Shown: piece by piece, positions 52,255 to 63,062 of the stretch | How positions within the stretch are numbered: the stretch's first letter is position 1 | Layout of the letters: every line of letters starts with the position of its first letter | Source of the DNA: Loxodes magnus | Lineage: Eukaryota; Ciliophora; Karyorelictea; Loxodida; Loxodidae | Length of the DNA stretch: 64,000 bases | Direction: 5' to 3' | Assembly (NCBI GenBank): GCA_946699065.1 | Contig: CAMPDV010000120.1 | Span: 372,001-436,000 of the forward strand | Position numbers and translations under genes: made by a program | The notes under the pieces: generated by a model | What the model was told of the DNA's origin: nothing | Database searches by the model: none | Seen by the model: only the letters and a program-made list of their open reading frames with translations

Positions 52255-53714
52255 AAGAGTATTGGCTTTCTCATCTTGATCTTCTCCACTTTCTTATTGT
52301 GCTATCCTCCACTACTGATACTATCAATTCATTATCGTTACTCAATGTCGCAATTAAAATATCATACTCATGGCCTTGTAAAGTTTATAAGCATTAATCT
52401 GTATTAAAGTTCCAAATCTTGATTGTCTTTTCCTTAGAGCTAGATACTATAAAGTTTTAATTGAGACTTATTTGAATACTCTAAACATGGCCTGAATGGC
52501 CTAAAGATCCCAAACACATTTTCCAGTTGAAAAGTTCTATATATTTATTGTCTTATCATAATTTCCAGATACGATTCATTTTAGATCAATCGTTAAAGAT
52601 ACTAATCAAACCACACTTTACTGTCCCTACAAAGCTCTCTTACAAATCTAAACTTAGAAGTCTCATATCTTTATAGTATTATCACCACTTCCTGAGACGA
52701 TTTATTCAAAGTCTGGAGTAATGACGACTGAACTGATGAAATTAGAATGACCTTATAATTCTTAGTCTGTATATTAAGAATTACCTTAAATATATAAAAT
52801 TTCCTATTTCGTTAAGACTAAAGTTGATGCTTTATTTTCTTCTTAAAATTTAAAATTTCCACCTTATGATTAAATATTTTCAAGAGATGCGTTTAATTTA
52901 GCTGTTTTAGTTATTGCTATAAGATGCTTTGAAATACATTTTGAATATTTTCTATTTTTTTCTTTCAGCTTGATTTTATAATCAGCATCTTTGAATTAAA
53001 TTCTGATATTTTTAGGATACTATTCAGTTATTTCTTCTCTTTCTCCTGCTTTCACCCTCTCTTTTATAAACTTGTCATCTGCCTTCTAAAAAGGTACTTT
53101 TGCGCCTTTATTTCCCAAAAGATAGCACCCAATGCAAATATGTCGGATTACTTGCTGAATTTTGAATTTTCGCACATGTGTTCAGGAGCCATTCAACGGA
53201 AATTTCTCACCTCTTATATATTCATTTGATATTTCTATTCAGTTTCACTCTTGATAACTGAAATTCGTAATTTTAGCTCTTAAATTATTATCTAGCAATA
53301 TGCTATTACTTTTTAGATTTCTATGGATAATATTTTTTTCGTGTATATAATTTAGATCTAAAACAATGTCCAAACTAATTTAGTAGCGTAATTTCCAATT
53401 CAAATCTTTAGAACTATTTAATAAGTTTAGTAAACTTTACGGTAATAATTCAAATACTAAGCATAAAGGAGTTTAGCAATATCCATATACTGTTATTATA
53501 TTCGAATGTCTAATTTTCTAAGTCGTTGCTATTTCATTTTCCATTTCTTGTTTGGCTAACTGAGTTATATTTTGGTTATAAAACTCTTTGATCGATTCTT
53601 AGATGTTTCCTTTTATTAAACCCTTACCACTCCAAAATCTCCATTAGCTATTACCTCTAACTTTTAAAGCTCAGAGATTTAGATAATACAATCCTGATTT
53701 ATTGTCTCATCCAT
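52255..53714 (-). pseudogene. Protein kinase-WD40 fusion, frameshifted and catalytically dead
   Basis: Minus strand from MDETINQDC. A glycine loop (NGDFGVV), then after a frame change QEMENEIATTQKIRHSNIIT, LVFELLP, YIHEKNIIHRNLKSNSILLD, KITNFSY, and after another change RNFRWMAPEHM and SDIFALGAIFWEIK: the order and motifs of a tyrosine-kinase-like kinase. HRD is HRN and DFG is NFS, so both catalytic aspartates are lost. C-terminal are WD40 repeats: ELQGHSNFISSVVITPDFEQ, NTIKI-W-DF with Trp from TGA, IVSGNYDKTINIQNF, then after a further shift GHSGHVQSIQIS and KTIKIWNF, GHEYDIL. At least three or four frame changes make it a pseudogene; introns are an alternative but no clear GT-AG pair fits them. 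Confidence 0.8.
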
Positions 53715-53976
53715 TTATAATTATTTACTAAAATAACAGCATAAAATTTCGAAATAACAGAAGAAGCCCTTTTTTAATTTTTAGTGTAAGGTAGATTAAC
53801 AAAGTACAGTTGCGAAATAAAATGTATTGCAAGTAAGTAATGCTTATGAATAAAAAAAATAAGACTAATATTAATAGAAAGAACTTAGAAATAGTAGATA
53901 AATAGATTAGTATATAATATCTTAATTAAACAATTTAGCTTATATAAGAAAACAAAAATCTAATTAAAATAAAGTA

Positions 53977-54412
53977 ATGGAGTTTCTTTGGATTCTGAGA
54001 CGGAGTTAAAGCCATTTTGCATCAACAAGAAAGGAAATATTATAAGATGTTTTTACTTCATGAGGAAAGGAAACCTGGTAAGAAAGAGAAAAAAATTATG
54101 AAGCAAACTGAGTCGAATATATTGCAAACAATAAGTAACATATATAGATGAAAGTTGTATCAAGTTTAGATCTGGATGATTAAATAACGAATGTGAATAG
54201 TATGAGCCTTAGAAAATCCTAAAAGGAACTAAAATGTGTATAATCTTAAAAGAGTAAGAAAAGGATTTATTATCAGAGGTAGATGAAGACTGAGACGAAG
54301 AGAAAGAATATGAAGAAAACTATCAATATTTTCGAAAGAAACAAGGAAATTCTTTTAATCTATAATAAACTTAAACTACATTTAAACTGTGATAATCCTT
54401 TTAAATGAGTAA
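53977..54412 (+). pseudogene. Degraded gene for an acidic/basic protein
   Basis: Three stretches with protein-like composition occur in succession but in different frames: FWDGVKAILHQQERKYYKMF, then SSLDLDDQITNVNSMSLRKS, then EKDLLSEVDEDWDEEKEYEE followed by NYQYFRKKQG. The first ATG at 53977 opens one of the frames. The gene lies divergent from the kinase pseudogene with ~260 bp between. No family recognised. Frame changes could also be very small introns. Confidence 0.4.
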
Positions 54413-54663
54413 TCACTTTAATCTATTTATATTTTTATATTATAGATATGGAATTAAATAAATTCTTTAATAAAGAAAATAAAAAAGAAAAATATTAAGT
54501 ATCTTCTTATAAATTCGAAAGAAAAGAAATATAATTATTTAATGTCAGTCATAGTAATTAAAAAAATTTAATTTTAATAATAGTATTTTCATAAAAATAT
54601 TAAATAGAAGAGTTTATTTCGAAAACCTGGAAAGTGAATAATTATATAAAATAAATAAATATA

Positions 54664-54687
54664 AATCAATCAATCAATCAATCAAAA
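54664..54687. repeat. AATC microsatellite
   Basis: Five to six consecutive AATC units followed by AAAAT. Confidence 0.9.
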
Positions 54688-54832
54688 TATTCCTTAAGAA
54701 TGGAAAATGTCTTCGAGAAAGGTTTTTGATCACCTCCTACTATGGGAGCGGAATCTAGAAATGTCAATTCTCTATCACAAGTCTATTTTTATAAAATAAT
54801 CTTCTTTTTAAAATATACAAAAATAAATATTA

Positions 54833-55620
54833 ATGACTTTTCTGAAGCAATCTATGAAACATATACATGCAACAATCTCGACTGAGTATCCATCAAAGAA
54901 GAAAATTAGCAAATCTGAGATCGGAGTAAAGATATTCAGACTCTATATAGACCTCGGAGATTTTAAAAAGCTGCAACTCCTTGGAATAAATTAGAAAGAA
55001 ATTGCTAAGGTGATAAAATATCTTATCAAATAAATATAGGATTTGGAAAAATAAGCATAAAAAAATAAAGTTATACAGAATTTACAAGACTTAATAATAT
55101 CAGACAAAAAATAAGCAAAGACTTTTGCTAAATATAAAAATGCATAATTAATTCATAAAAATTAATAAAAAAATCTAAAGAAACAAATTCTATTAAGAAC
55201 CAACTATAAGATATAGAGACATGTCCAATGCAAAGAATATTTAGAGAGCAACTTGGAGGAATTTTGAAATTTCCTGTAAAAAATTACCTCTGTAAATGTG
55301 GTGGAAAAGACATGTTTAGACATATCTTCGAATGTGTCTATTATTAGGACATAGTTAGAAATATCTCTGATAAATTTCCTGGAAAAAACTTGGAAAAACT
55401 AGTAACTTATGAATAAATCTACATAAACTAGCAGTTCACTTCTCATAAGTAAATGGATGCAGATCTTCAGATAAAAATTTTTCATAAGAATCTACGAAAA
55501 AAAAAATTGAAATTGTAGAAAAAAACACAGATAATTGATTGGAGCCTAAAGAAGAACAATAGGAAAGCACAAGAACAACAGGGAAAAGTTGGAAGATGGA
55601 AATAACGATGTTTGAACTTT
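54833..55620 (+). pseudogene. LINE 3' fragment: C-terminal part of reverse transcriptase ORF
   Basis: Opens with MTFLKQSMKHIHATISTEYP in one frame, long charged helical sequence (LIKQIQDLEKQAQKNK), then a frame change near 55215 into MQRIFREQLGGILKFPVKN followed by LCKCGGKDMFRHIFECVYY. The Cys-x-Cys...His...Cys cluster (CKCGGKDMFRHIFEC) is the zinc motif found behind the reverse transcriptase in many LINEs. Downstream the frame is Lys/Gln-rich to about 55620. The polymerase domain itself is absent: a 5'-truncated insertion, as usual for LINEs. It may or may not be the same family as the fragment in the array. Confidence 0.65.
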
Positions 55621-55634
55621 TTGAACATAATTAA

Positions 55635-55668
55635 AATGAAGTATCTGATTTATATCAGTAACTTCATT
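55635..55668 (+). other. Hairpin at the 3' end of the LINE fragment
   Basis: AATGAAGTATCTGAT, loop TTAT, ATCAGTAACTTCATT: a 15-bp stem with one mismatched position pair. It lies just beyond the coding part, where some LINEs carry a structure recognised by their reverse transcriptase. A transcription-termination role is equally possible. Confidence 0.6.
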
Positions 55669-57257
55669 TCAATAACATTTGTATTAAGTGATTTCTTCTT
55701 CTAATAAAAAAATCTAAGAAATTTAATAGAAAAACATAATTAGAAAGAAGTTTAAAAGTTAAGCTATATCAATTAAAATTTAACATTCAAAAATCAATAA
55801 AAGCAAATTATAAAGAAAGAAGACTAGGATATGTAGAATTTGTAATAATTTGAAAAATATTGGGAAAATTCATAAAGTTATAAATTACAACAACTAAAAG
55901 TTATAACAAGCAAAATACTATTTACTAAGATATTTTTAATAACCATCATTTATAATTGTTCAAGAGTTTAACTATTAAATCAAAAGGAATTAAGAGAAAA
56001 ATATTAAGATAGTACGTGACTGTAATAAAAGCAAATTCTAAGAAGAACTTTACAACCAGAATTATAACAAAAAGCATTATTGAGTGTTTATAATAAATAA
56101 AAAGGTAATTTAATTTTTATATTACTTTGTAACTTTTGATTCTATTATTATTAATCATCTTTAGATTAGTTTATCTTTATTACTTTTAGCTTTTATTATT
56201 TAAGAGAAAACTAAGTGATTTGAACAAAAAAAATTTTATTTTGCATTTTTTAGCCTAAATCTATTAATTTTTCTTTTTTAGTCTACTGTAACTTTCTAAG
56301 TAGTTTACAAGGAAATCATGCTGAATAAAATAACTTTTTTGCTTAATCTATATGATATTATTCCATATTATACCTAAGAAATTTTATTCGTTAGAAAATC
56401 ATTTTAATAAATAATTTTGTAAGAAAGAAACTAACTTTATAGAAAGTTTATTGATGTTTATAAGAATTAGTTTAAAGTTTCTTAAAGGCTTATATAAGAT
56501 TTAAACTGAAATCTAGTCAAATATAAGAAAGATAAAGATCAATCAAGAGCATGATTTTTTTCTAAGCTCACAACTTAAAAATTAATAACACATCTAAAAG
56601 GCTTACTCATATTACTGAAAATAGGTAATATTTGAATCAAAGTACTAGTAATTTCTTGCACAATTTTAATTGAAAAAGTCTTAATTTTCTAATATTTTCC
56701 TAAAGGTTACTACCAACAAAATCTAGTAATTTAAAGATACGATTTGGTAAAATATTAGTGACAAATCGTTACTTGAATAGATAAAAATGTGACTTAAACA
56801 AAGTTAGCTTTAAGTTAAAATAATATAAGTAAATACTATAGTTAAATATTTAAAAATAAAGACCTATTTACCCATAAATCTCCTTCTAAAGGTATAAACT
56901 AATAAGAATCTTTTATTTTCATGAATATTGATCGCTCGTCTTAAACTTATATCTAGCACCTTTTGTAGCATCATTATATATAAGTATAATAGATTTTTCC
57001 TACAATACATAAAGTTATTAAAAAAAGAATAGATGCTTATTAAATAGATATTACAATATTTAAATCAAAGCATTTATTAGTAAAATAAATCTTAAAGCTA
57101 CTTAAATATCTATTTATGTTTATAAATTTCTATTAAAGATAAATAATGTATTGCAAATATCTATTAAATATCAAAAGCTTCTGATCAAAGTTAATTCTAA
57201 CATATTATATTATAAAATTATTCTTATTTAAAGACTCTATTTCTTATTTCTTTATAA
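55669..57257. other. AT-rich spacer, no gene supported
   Basis: No motif or convincing protein composition on either strand. The last ~100 bp are the 5' flank of the ubiquitin gene and have no recognisable promoter element. Confidence 0.5.
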
Positions 57258-57878
57258 ATGGAAAGCTTATGTGAGTGGAGCGAAACTAAAAATTAAATGT
57301 TGTACTGTCAAGTTTACAAAACTTATATATGCGCTTAGGATCTGAATATCTGTTTTACACTTGCGAAAGATCATAGTGGGGAAGAAATTAATCCTATTAG
57401 TTAGATCTAGAAAGAATCAATGGAAATAGTTGTGCTGGCATTATCAGGAAAGAAAATAAGATTAGTTGTATTTCCTTTTGATAGAATTTCGAAAGTAAAA
57501 ACATTAATCCAAGATAAGGAAGGAACTCCGACAGGTTATCAGAGATTATTATTTGGTCAAAAACAATTAGAAGATGGAAGAACATTATCTGATTATAATA
57601 TATAGAGAGAATCAACTATTAACTTAGCTCTAAAAATAAGTGGTGGCATGTAAATATTTGCTATAACTCTAACTGGTAAAATGATTACATTAGATGTAGA
57701 ACCTTCAGATTCCATAGAAGACGTCAAATTAAAAATTTAAGATAAAGAAGGAATTCTTCCAGCATAATAGAGGCTAATTTGAGCAGGAAAATAGTTAGAA
57801 GTTGGAAGAACTTTATCTGATTATAAGATATAGAAAGAAGAAACTATTCATATAATTCTAAAACTGAGAGGTTGCTGA
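57258..57878 (+). CDS. Divergent two-unit polyubiquitin-like protein
   Basis: 206 residues. The last 152 are two ubiquitin units of exactly 76 residues. Unit [21 protein letters not shown] ... [23 protein letters not shown], ending KISGG. Unit [21 protein letters not shown] ... [19 protein letters not shown] (Trp from TGA where ubiquitin has Phe), [13 protein letters not shown], ending KLRGC and TGA. The final Gly76 is Cys, so unit B could not be conjugated in the usual way. Upstream, an in-frame ATG gives 54 extra residues ending IQKES directly before unit A, looking like the rest of a partly deleted earlier unit; the start could instead be the unit A Met at 57420. Ubiquitin is nearly invariant in most eukaryotes, so this is a divergent paralogue. 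The overlapping minus ORF at 57397 is a shadow. Confidence 0.8.
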
Positions 57879-58163
57879 AATAAAACTAACAAAATTTATT
57901 ACTTAGAAAATTAAATATATATAGCTTAATATTATTTTAGGAATATTAAAATAAATTAACTAGGAATTTATGCTTTATATACTTTTTATTTATTCCTTTT
58001 ATTACTATTAAAATGTACTCTAAATAAAATGCTATTATGGCTTTTTATTTTCAATATACTAAATCAAAAAAGATTTTGCTCTCTAGTAAAAATATTACAA
58101 CTATGCTACTTTTTTAACTTTTTTGCTTCTGATTTATCTTTAATTTTTTAAATTTTTATCTGA

Positions 58164-58349
58164 AAAGAAATACTTATTTTAGTTAATCGCAAGCAACATG
58201 CACTACAAATAAAAAACTAAGCAATTTTTTAATCCTTAAAAGATACTGTAAAAGAGCTTTATAAAACCTTATCGTAAATAGATGCTGCACTTATTCTGGT
58301 TGATGATAAAGGTGAAAAAACTTATAAGTTAAAAGAGAATCAAATATGA
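58164..58349 (+). CDS. Possible small frame, beta-grasp-like
   Basis: In one frame, ending at TGA 58347, the residues EILILVNRKQHALQIKNQAI, SLKDTVKELYKTLSQIDAAL and ILVDDKGEKTYKLKENQI alternate like a small alpha/beta domain, similar in feel to ubiquitin-like or doublecortin folds. There is no good start codon and the flanks are AT-rich, so it may be the end of a decayed gene. It lies ~290 bp downstream of the ubiquitin gene on the same strand. Not identified. Confidence 0.35.
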
Positions 58350-61300
58350 CAAATAATATATATATCCATAGTTCAAATAATGAAAGAGTATAACTTTATA
58401 AGGTTATAATATAATAAGCTTTCATTATAGAAATGATCATATCTTAAAATTATAGTTAGATTCTAGTTTAAATATAATACTTATAAAATAATCCATTCTT
58501 TTAAAAGGATCTCATTTTTATGAGTAGTAATTAAAAAATCTAAGTGACATTGATTAATTTCTTTTTAAAAGTATCATAATACCTCAAATCTACATATACT
58601 AGAATTGTTACCTCATTAATAATAGAGAATATATTATGAGAAAATAAAGTTAGATAAGAAATATCTAGCAATATTATACTTTTCGCCCAATAAGCATATA
58701 AATGTTTAAAATGATAAAAGCTACTTCATCTTGCTAAAAGTTTATATAAAGTATTACTATACTAAGATCTTAGATTCTTAAATTTAATGCTACTTATTTA
58801 ACTGGTTTCTTTATATAGATAGTCATAGGTTTATTAAATCTAGAGCATAGTACATTAGTGCTATAATAATATTTTGCCTTAAATTTTAAAAAGACTTGCA
58901 ACTAGATAAGGAATTAGTTAAAAATTTCTTAGGAGTTTTTCTCTTCAGTCAGGAATCAATCAATATTTGATAATAAATTTTCTATTATTTAAAAGCCTAA
59001 TTAGTTTTTATCATCCTATACTTATATTTTGATCAATGATTTATTAAATATATATAAAGAAAACTCTTAAAACGAATTAAATAAAATTTAAATTAAAAAA
59101 ATCGTTATTTAAACAAAAATGCATTAAAAATCATATTGCTATTTAATCAAAAGAAAGCGATTCAAAAATACTACAATTTTAAGTAATTTATAAAACTTCA
59201 CCTTGACAAGTATATACTTTTAAAAACTTTAAAAATCAGAAAAATGAAAGTAAAATGTGTTTAAAAAACTTATCTAAAAAAATTTTTTAACTTAAAATGA
59301 ATTTAAATTAAATTAAATTAAGCTAACAAAAATTTTCCAGCAACCACGAAGTTTAAATGTTAGGTGAAGAGCTGATTCTTTTTTTATTTTAAAGTCCGAT
59401 AAATTTTTTCCTTCGCATAACAATTTTCCTGCAAAAATTAACATGTTTGACTGAGAATTTGTTCTTTAAGGTCGTTAACTGTTCCTGAAAGTTCGATATC
59501 ACATGTTATCACTTTACCAGTCTGAGTTTAAATATATATTTACATTTATAATAAAAAAATGAACTTTATATTTAAGCAAATTATATTGCTAAATAATTTG
59601 AACTAAAAATCTATTATAAAGAAATATAATTTTCTTATAATTTTTTAAAATAACTTGCCGTATTTTTTTTGATGCAATTTTATATTTTTAAGTGATTTTG
59701 TTAGTTTAACTTTAAAAAAATAATCATTTTAGTGCTTACAATTAATTATCAACACTAGAGTAGAGTGAAATGAGTTGTTTATAATTCTTTTTTCTTTTTC
59801 TAGACTTTGCATTTCGCTGGCGTAACTTTTATTTTGTGAATGCAGAACTTTCAACTATTGCGCATTTCAATAATTTCTGAGTTGCTTTTTTATACTTCTT
59901 TTTATAATAAATTTTCAGAGTCATTTTTTGTTTGAGATTATGAACTTAAAAAAGATGTATAAATTTAGATAATCTCTTTATTTACTCACTTGATAGTTAT
60001 GCAAGTTAATCTTATTTTGTTGTAAGTCTCCTTTTAATTTTTTTTGTTAGTAACTTCGTTTTGTAATTTTAAAAAAATCTCGATTTTTGATAAATTTTAT
60101 TTTTTTATCCTTCGACTATTTTTATTCAAAAATTAAAACTCAAAAGTAAGTTTATTTAATTTACTAGTTGCTATACTTTTTGCTCTGAGGTTAACTTTTA
60201 TAAATTTAATCATTTTTGTAAGTTTTCGATTCTAAAGATATTGATAATAAAAACTGGATGATTTTAACCAAAGTATCTAAGAGAAAATGGTTGAAGATTA
60301 ATAAAAATTTAGACTTATTATTTTTTAATATAGAAGCATTATGCTTCTTTTTTCAATTTTTAGATTTTCTAATGATTTTGATAATTTGATAATTTTTATA
60401 AATATCAAAAAATTTTTTTTCATTAATATCATTTATATTCTAAGACGGGTACTTATCAGATCATAGTTTATTTATCTCTTGTGTATTTTTTTTACACTAG
60501 GTATGCTTTCTCATTTACAGATATAACATAATTTTTTTGCCTTGCTTAAACATTCTCTCTTAAATTATTTCCATGTTTTTACTATCAAAGTTAAGATTAA
60601 ATTTCTAAAAATTTGAAAGTATTTAGTGCGATCTCTAAGTAATTACTTAAAAATAATCTTTAACCTTTTCAATGCTTTCAATTATATTTTAACTTACATC
60701 TCTTAAAATTTAATTTAATTTACTTATATAATTTTATCATTTCCTTCTGCTTGTTTTTCATATCTCTTAAATAAAAATTTTATCTCTCAATATTTTTTGC
60801 AATCTCAATCGTATTACATTTTATATAGACCTTTACCTTAAAAATTCTATAAGTACACAATTTATAAGCTTTTCTTTGTAGCCGCTTTAATTAAAACTTT
60901 GTCTCTTTATAATCTTTCTATGATATCTAATATTCATCAATATAGATAGGATTAGTAATAATATATCCTTATTTATACATCTTCCAATCCCATATCCTAC
61001 CGATACAATCAACTATATTAATTCAAGCTTTACCCGCTTATAGTTTTTATTCTTTATTTCTTATACCAGTTTATAAACCCTTCTAACACCAAAAGCTACA
61101 GCTACTATATACCTTCTTATTTCCACTCTTAATATAATTTCCTAACTTACCTTTATATTCTATGAAGCAATAGTTAATAAACCCTTACTAGTTTAATCTA
61201 AAAGATAAAGATTAAAAGGTAACAGATAGTTAAAGCAAAAATAAGCATTTGAACAACTCTTGATATTCTTTGATTAATAGCCTACTTTTAGTATACTTGG

Positions 61301-61880
61301 AAAAAGAGTTAATAAGTATTAATTAGTATCAATAACCCTATCCATACATTTTAGTCCCATAAGTATAGAAATAGGATAGAATGACCTTTTCTCTATTCTA
61401 TTAAGTAATCTCCTTTCTGATCAATTTGTCTTAATACATGAGATTCAACAATCAGCCTTAAACTTAAAATATTTAATTCGTATTAGCACTTTTAATAATC
61501 CATTCTATCATCAATCAAATTTACAAACCTTAGTTTTTAAGTTAAAACTCAGAATAATAAAACAAGGGAATATTCTACAGCAATCACTAAAGAAGTTTGA
61601 TTTAGGTAATCAAAATACTGGTCTAAGGATAATAGTCTTGTAAAATACACCCAGAAAGTAACTTTGAATATCTAATTTCCCTAATAAGAAGCAAAAAGGA
61701 CTTAAAGTAATAATCATAAACATATGAGCATCTAGTTACTACTATTACTAAGCCTCCTCTACGTTATATTATCTAGATATAGTGTATCCCGATCTCTATC
61801 CATTAAATAAATCAAATCACAGCCAGCATTCTACTATTTAATGTTGAGAATTAAATTTTTTCCAGTGGTTGTTAAAAGAA
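58350..61880. other. Long AT-rich intergenic region
   Basis: 59150-60900 is extremely AT-rich with homopolymer runs. 60900-61850 is less extreme and has many short CCTA/TACC blocks but no array and no convincing frame. No gene supported. Confidence 0.5.
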
Positions 61881-61889
61881 ATTACTTAG

Positions 61890-62460
61890 AGTATTTTATG
61901 CAAATGTAGATAAATTATTCAAATATAAGGTAGAAATGAAAAAACTAAGTTTAAACAATAATTTAATTCATAATGAAGTACTATACACGTACTTTAGAAG
62001 GATGAACTAAAGAATTTTATTAAAGTTGGAAAAGATAATAACTTATAGAAATTTAGAAAAGCACACTCTAAAAATACCTTAGTCTTTATTATGCTTTTAA
62101 ACAAGTGTAGAAAAAGATGCTAACCTTAGGATATTGTTAGTTATAAAAAGATTTTAGAAGTAGGTCATATATAAATAAGTGATTTAAGGAGAGAATTATT
62201 ACTGAAAGATAAGATTAAAACTAAGAAAGTGAGATACGCAAGTTTCAATACTCAAAAAAACTGGAATCCTAAACTCTTTTATTATGTTAACAGAAACAAA
62301 ATCTACTAATTCATCCAGAGAAAATTGAAAATCCTTAAAAAGGACACACTTTTTATCACCAGCAATAATAAAAGTATATAACTTCAGACTTTTAGAAAAT
62401 AAGGCAATAGAGTATGAAAAATCAGTCAAATTTGAACTAAATTTATCTTATAAATTAAGA
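61890..62460. other. Ambiguous coding patch
   Basis: Two readings compete. Plus strand: DELKNFIKVGKDNNLQKFRK, SYKKILEVGHIQISDLRREL, YASFNTQKNWNPKLFYYVNR, a basic protein. Minus strand (from 62429): MTDFSYSIALFSKSLKLYTF and FKDFQFSLDELVDFVSVN, 76 codons without any standard stop. Neither has a recognised domain. I cannot decide the strand from the sequence alone. Confidence 0.3.
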
Positions 62461-63062
62461 GATTAAAAGATATATAACCCTTTCACTTAAATACATACTT
62501 TTAGCATAATCCCAGTTATATTTTACCTATTAATTTATCTTTCCAAAAACATTCACTTTAGTGGCATTTCGAACTTTAATAGTTCACTTTATTTGTTTTG
62601 AAAATTTTACAAATAGAGAACCTTAACCATATTAGTCTTTCCATTTAAGATCCCAAAAAAGATAAGTTTAAGGTATATTTAACATCCTTCAGAATATTTA
62701 CATTTGTCATTTATTTTATATGATAAACCAGTCCTATCATATTTTACGTAAGCTTATTAAGATAATTTTAAAGTAGAAACTTATCCCTAATGATTATCCA
62801 CACTCATGCATCTATAATATCACTATTTTTAAAACCTATAAAATCAATCTAAAGCCTTGAACTGAGTTATCATTATCCAAATATACAAGCTACTTATTAT
62901 AAATGCTTAAACGATTATAGGATGATCCTCTTTTAAAGTTAAAGTCTAAGTCACAAGCATAATTATTTAAGATATAACTTCATCACTAAAAGTATAATTT
63001 TTATCATAAATTACAATGTAAGAAAAAGGTATAAAAGGAGAAGCTTAGCTAAAATAATTATA

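Noticed and set aside
52255-53714. Frame changes in the kinase gene as tiny introns
   Set aside because: No consistent GT...AG pair restores the frame at the breaks, and catalytic residues are also lost; decay explains both.
57397-57615. Minus-strand 72-codon ORF
   Set aside because: Antisense of the ubiquitin unit at 57420.
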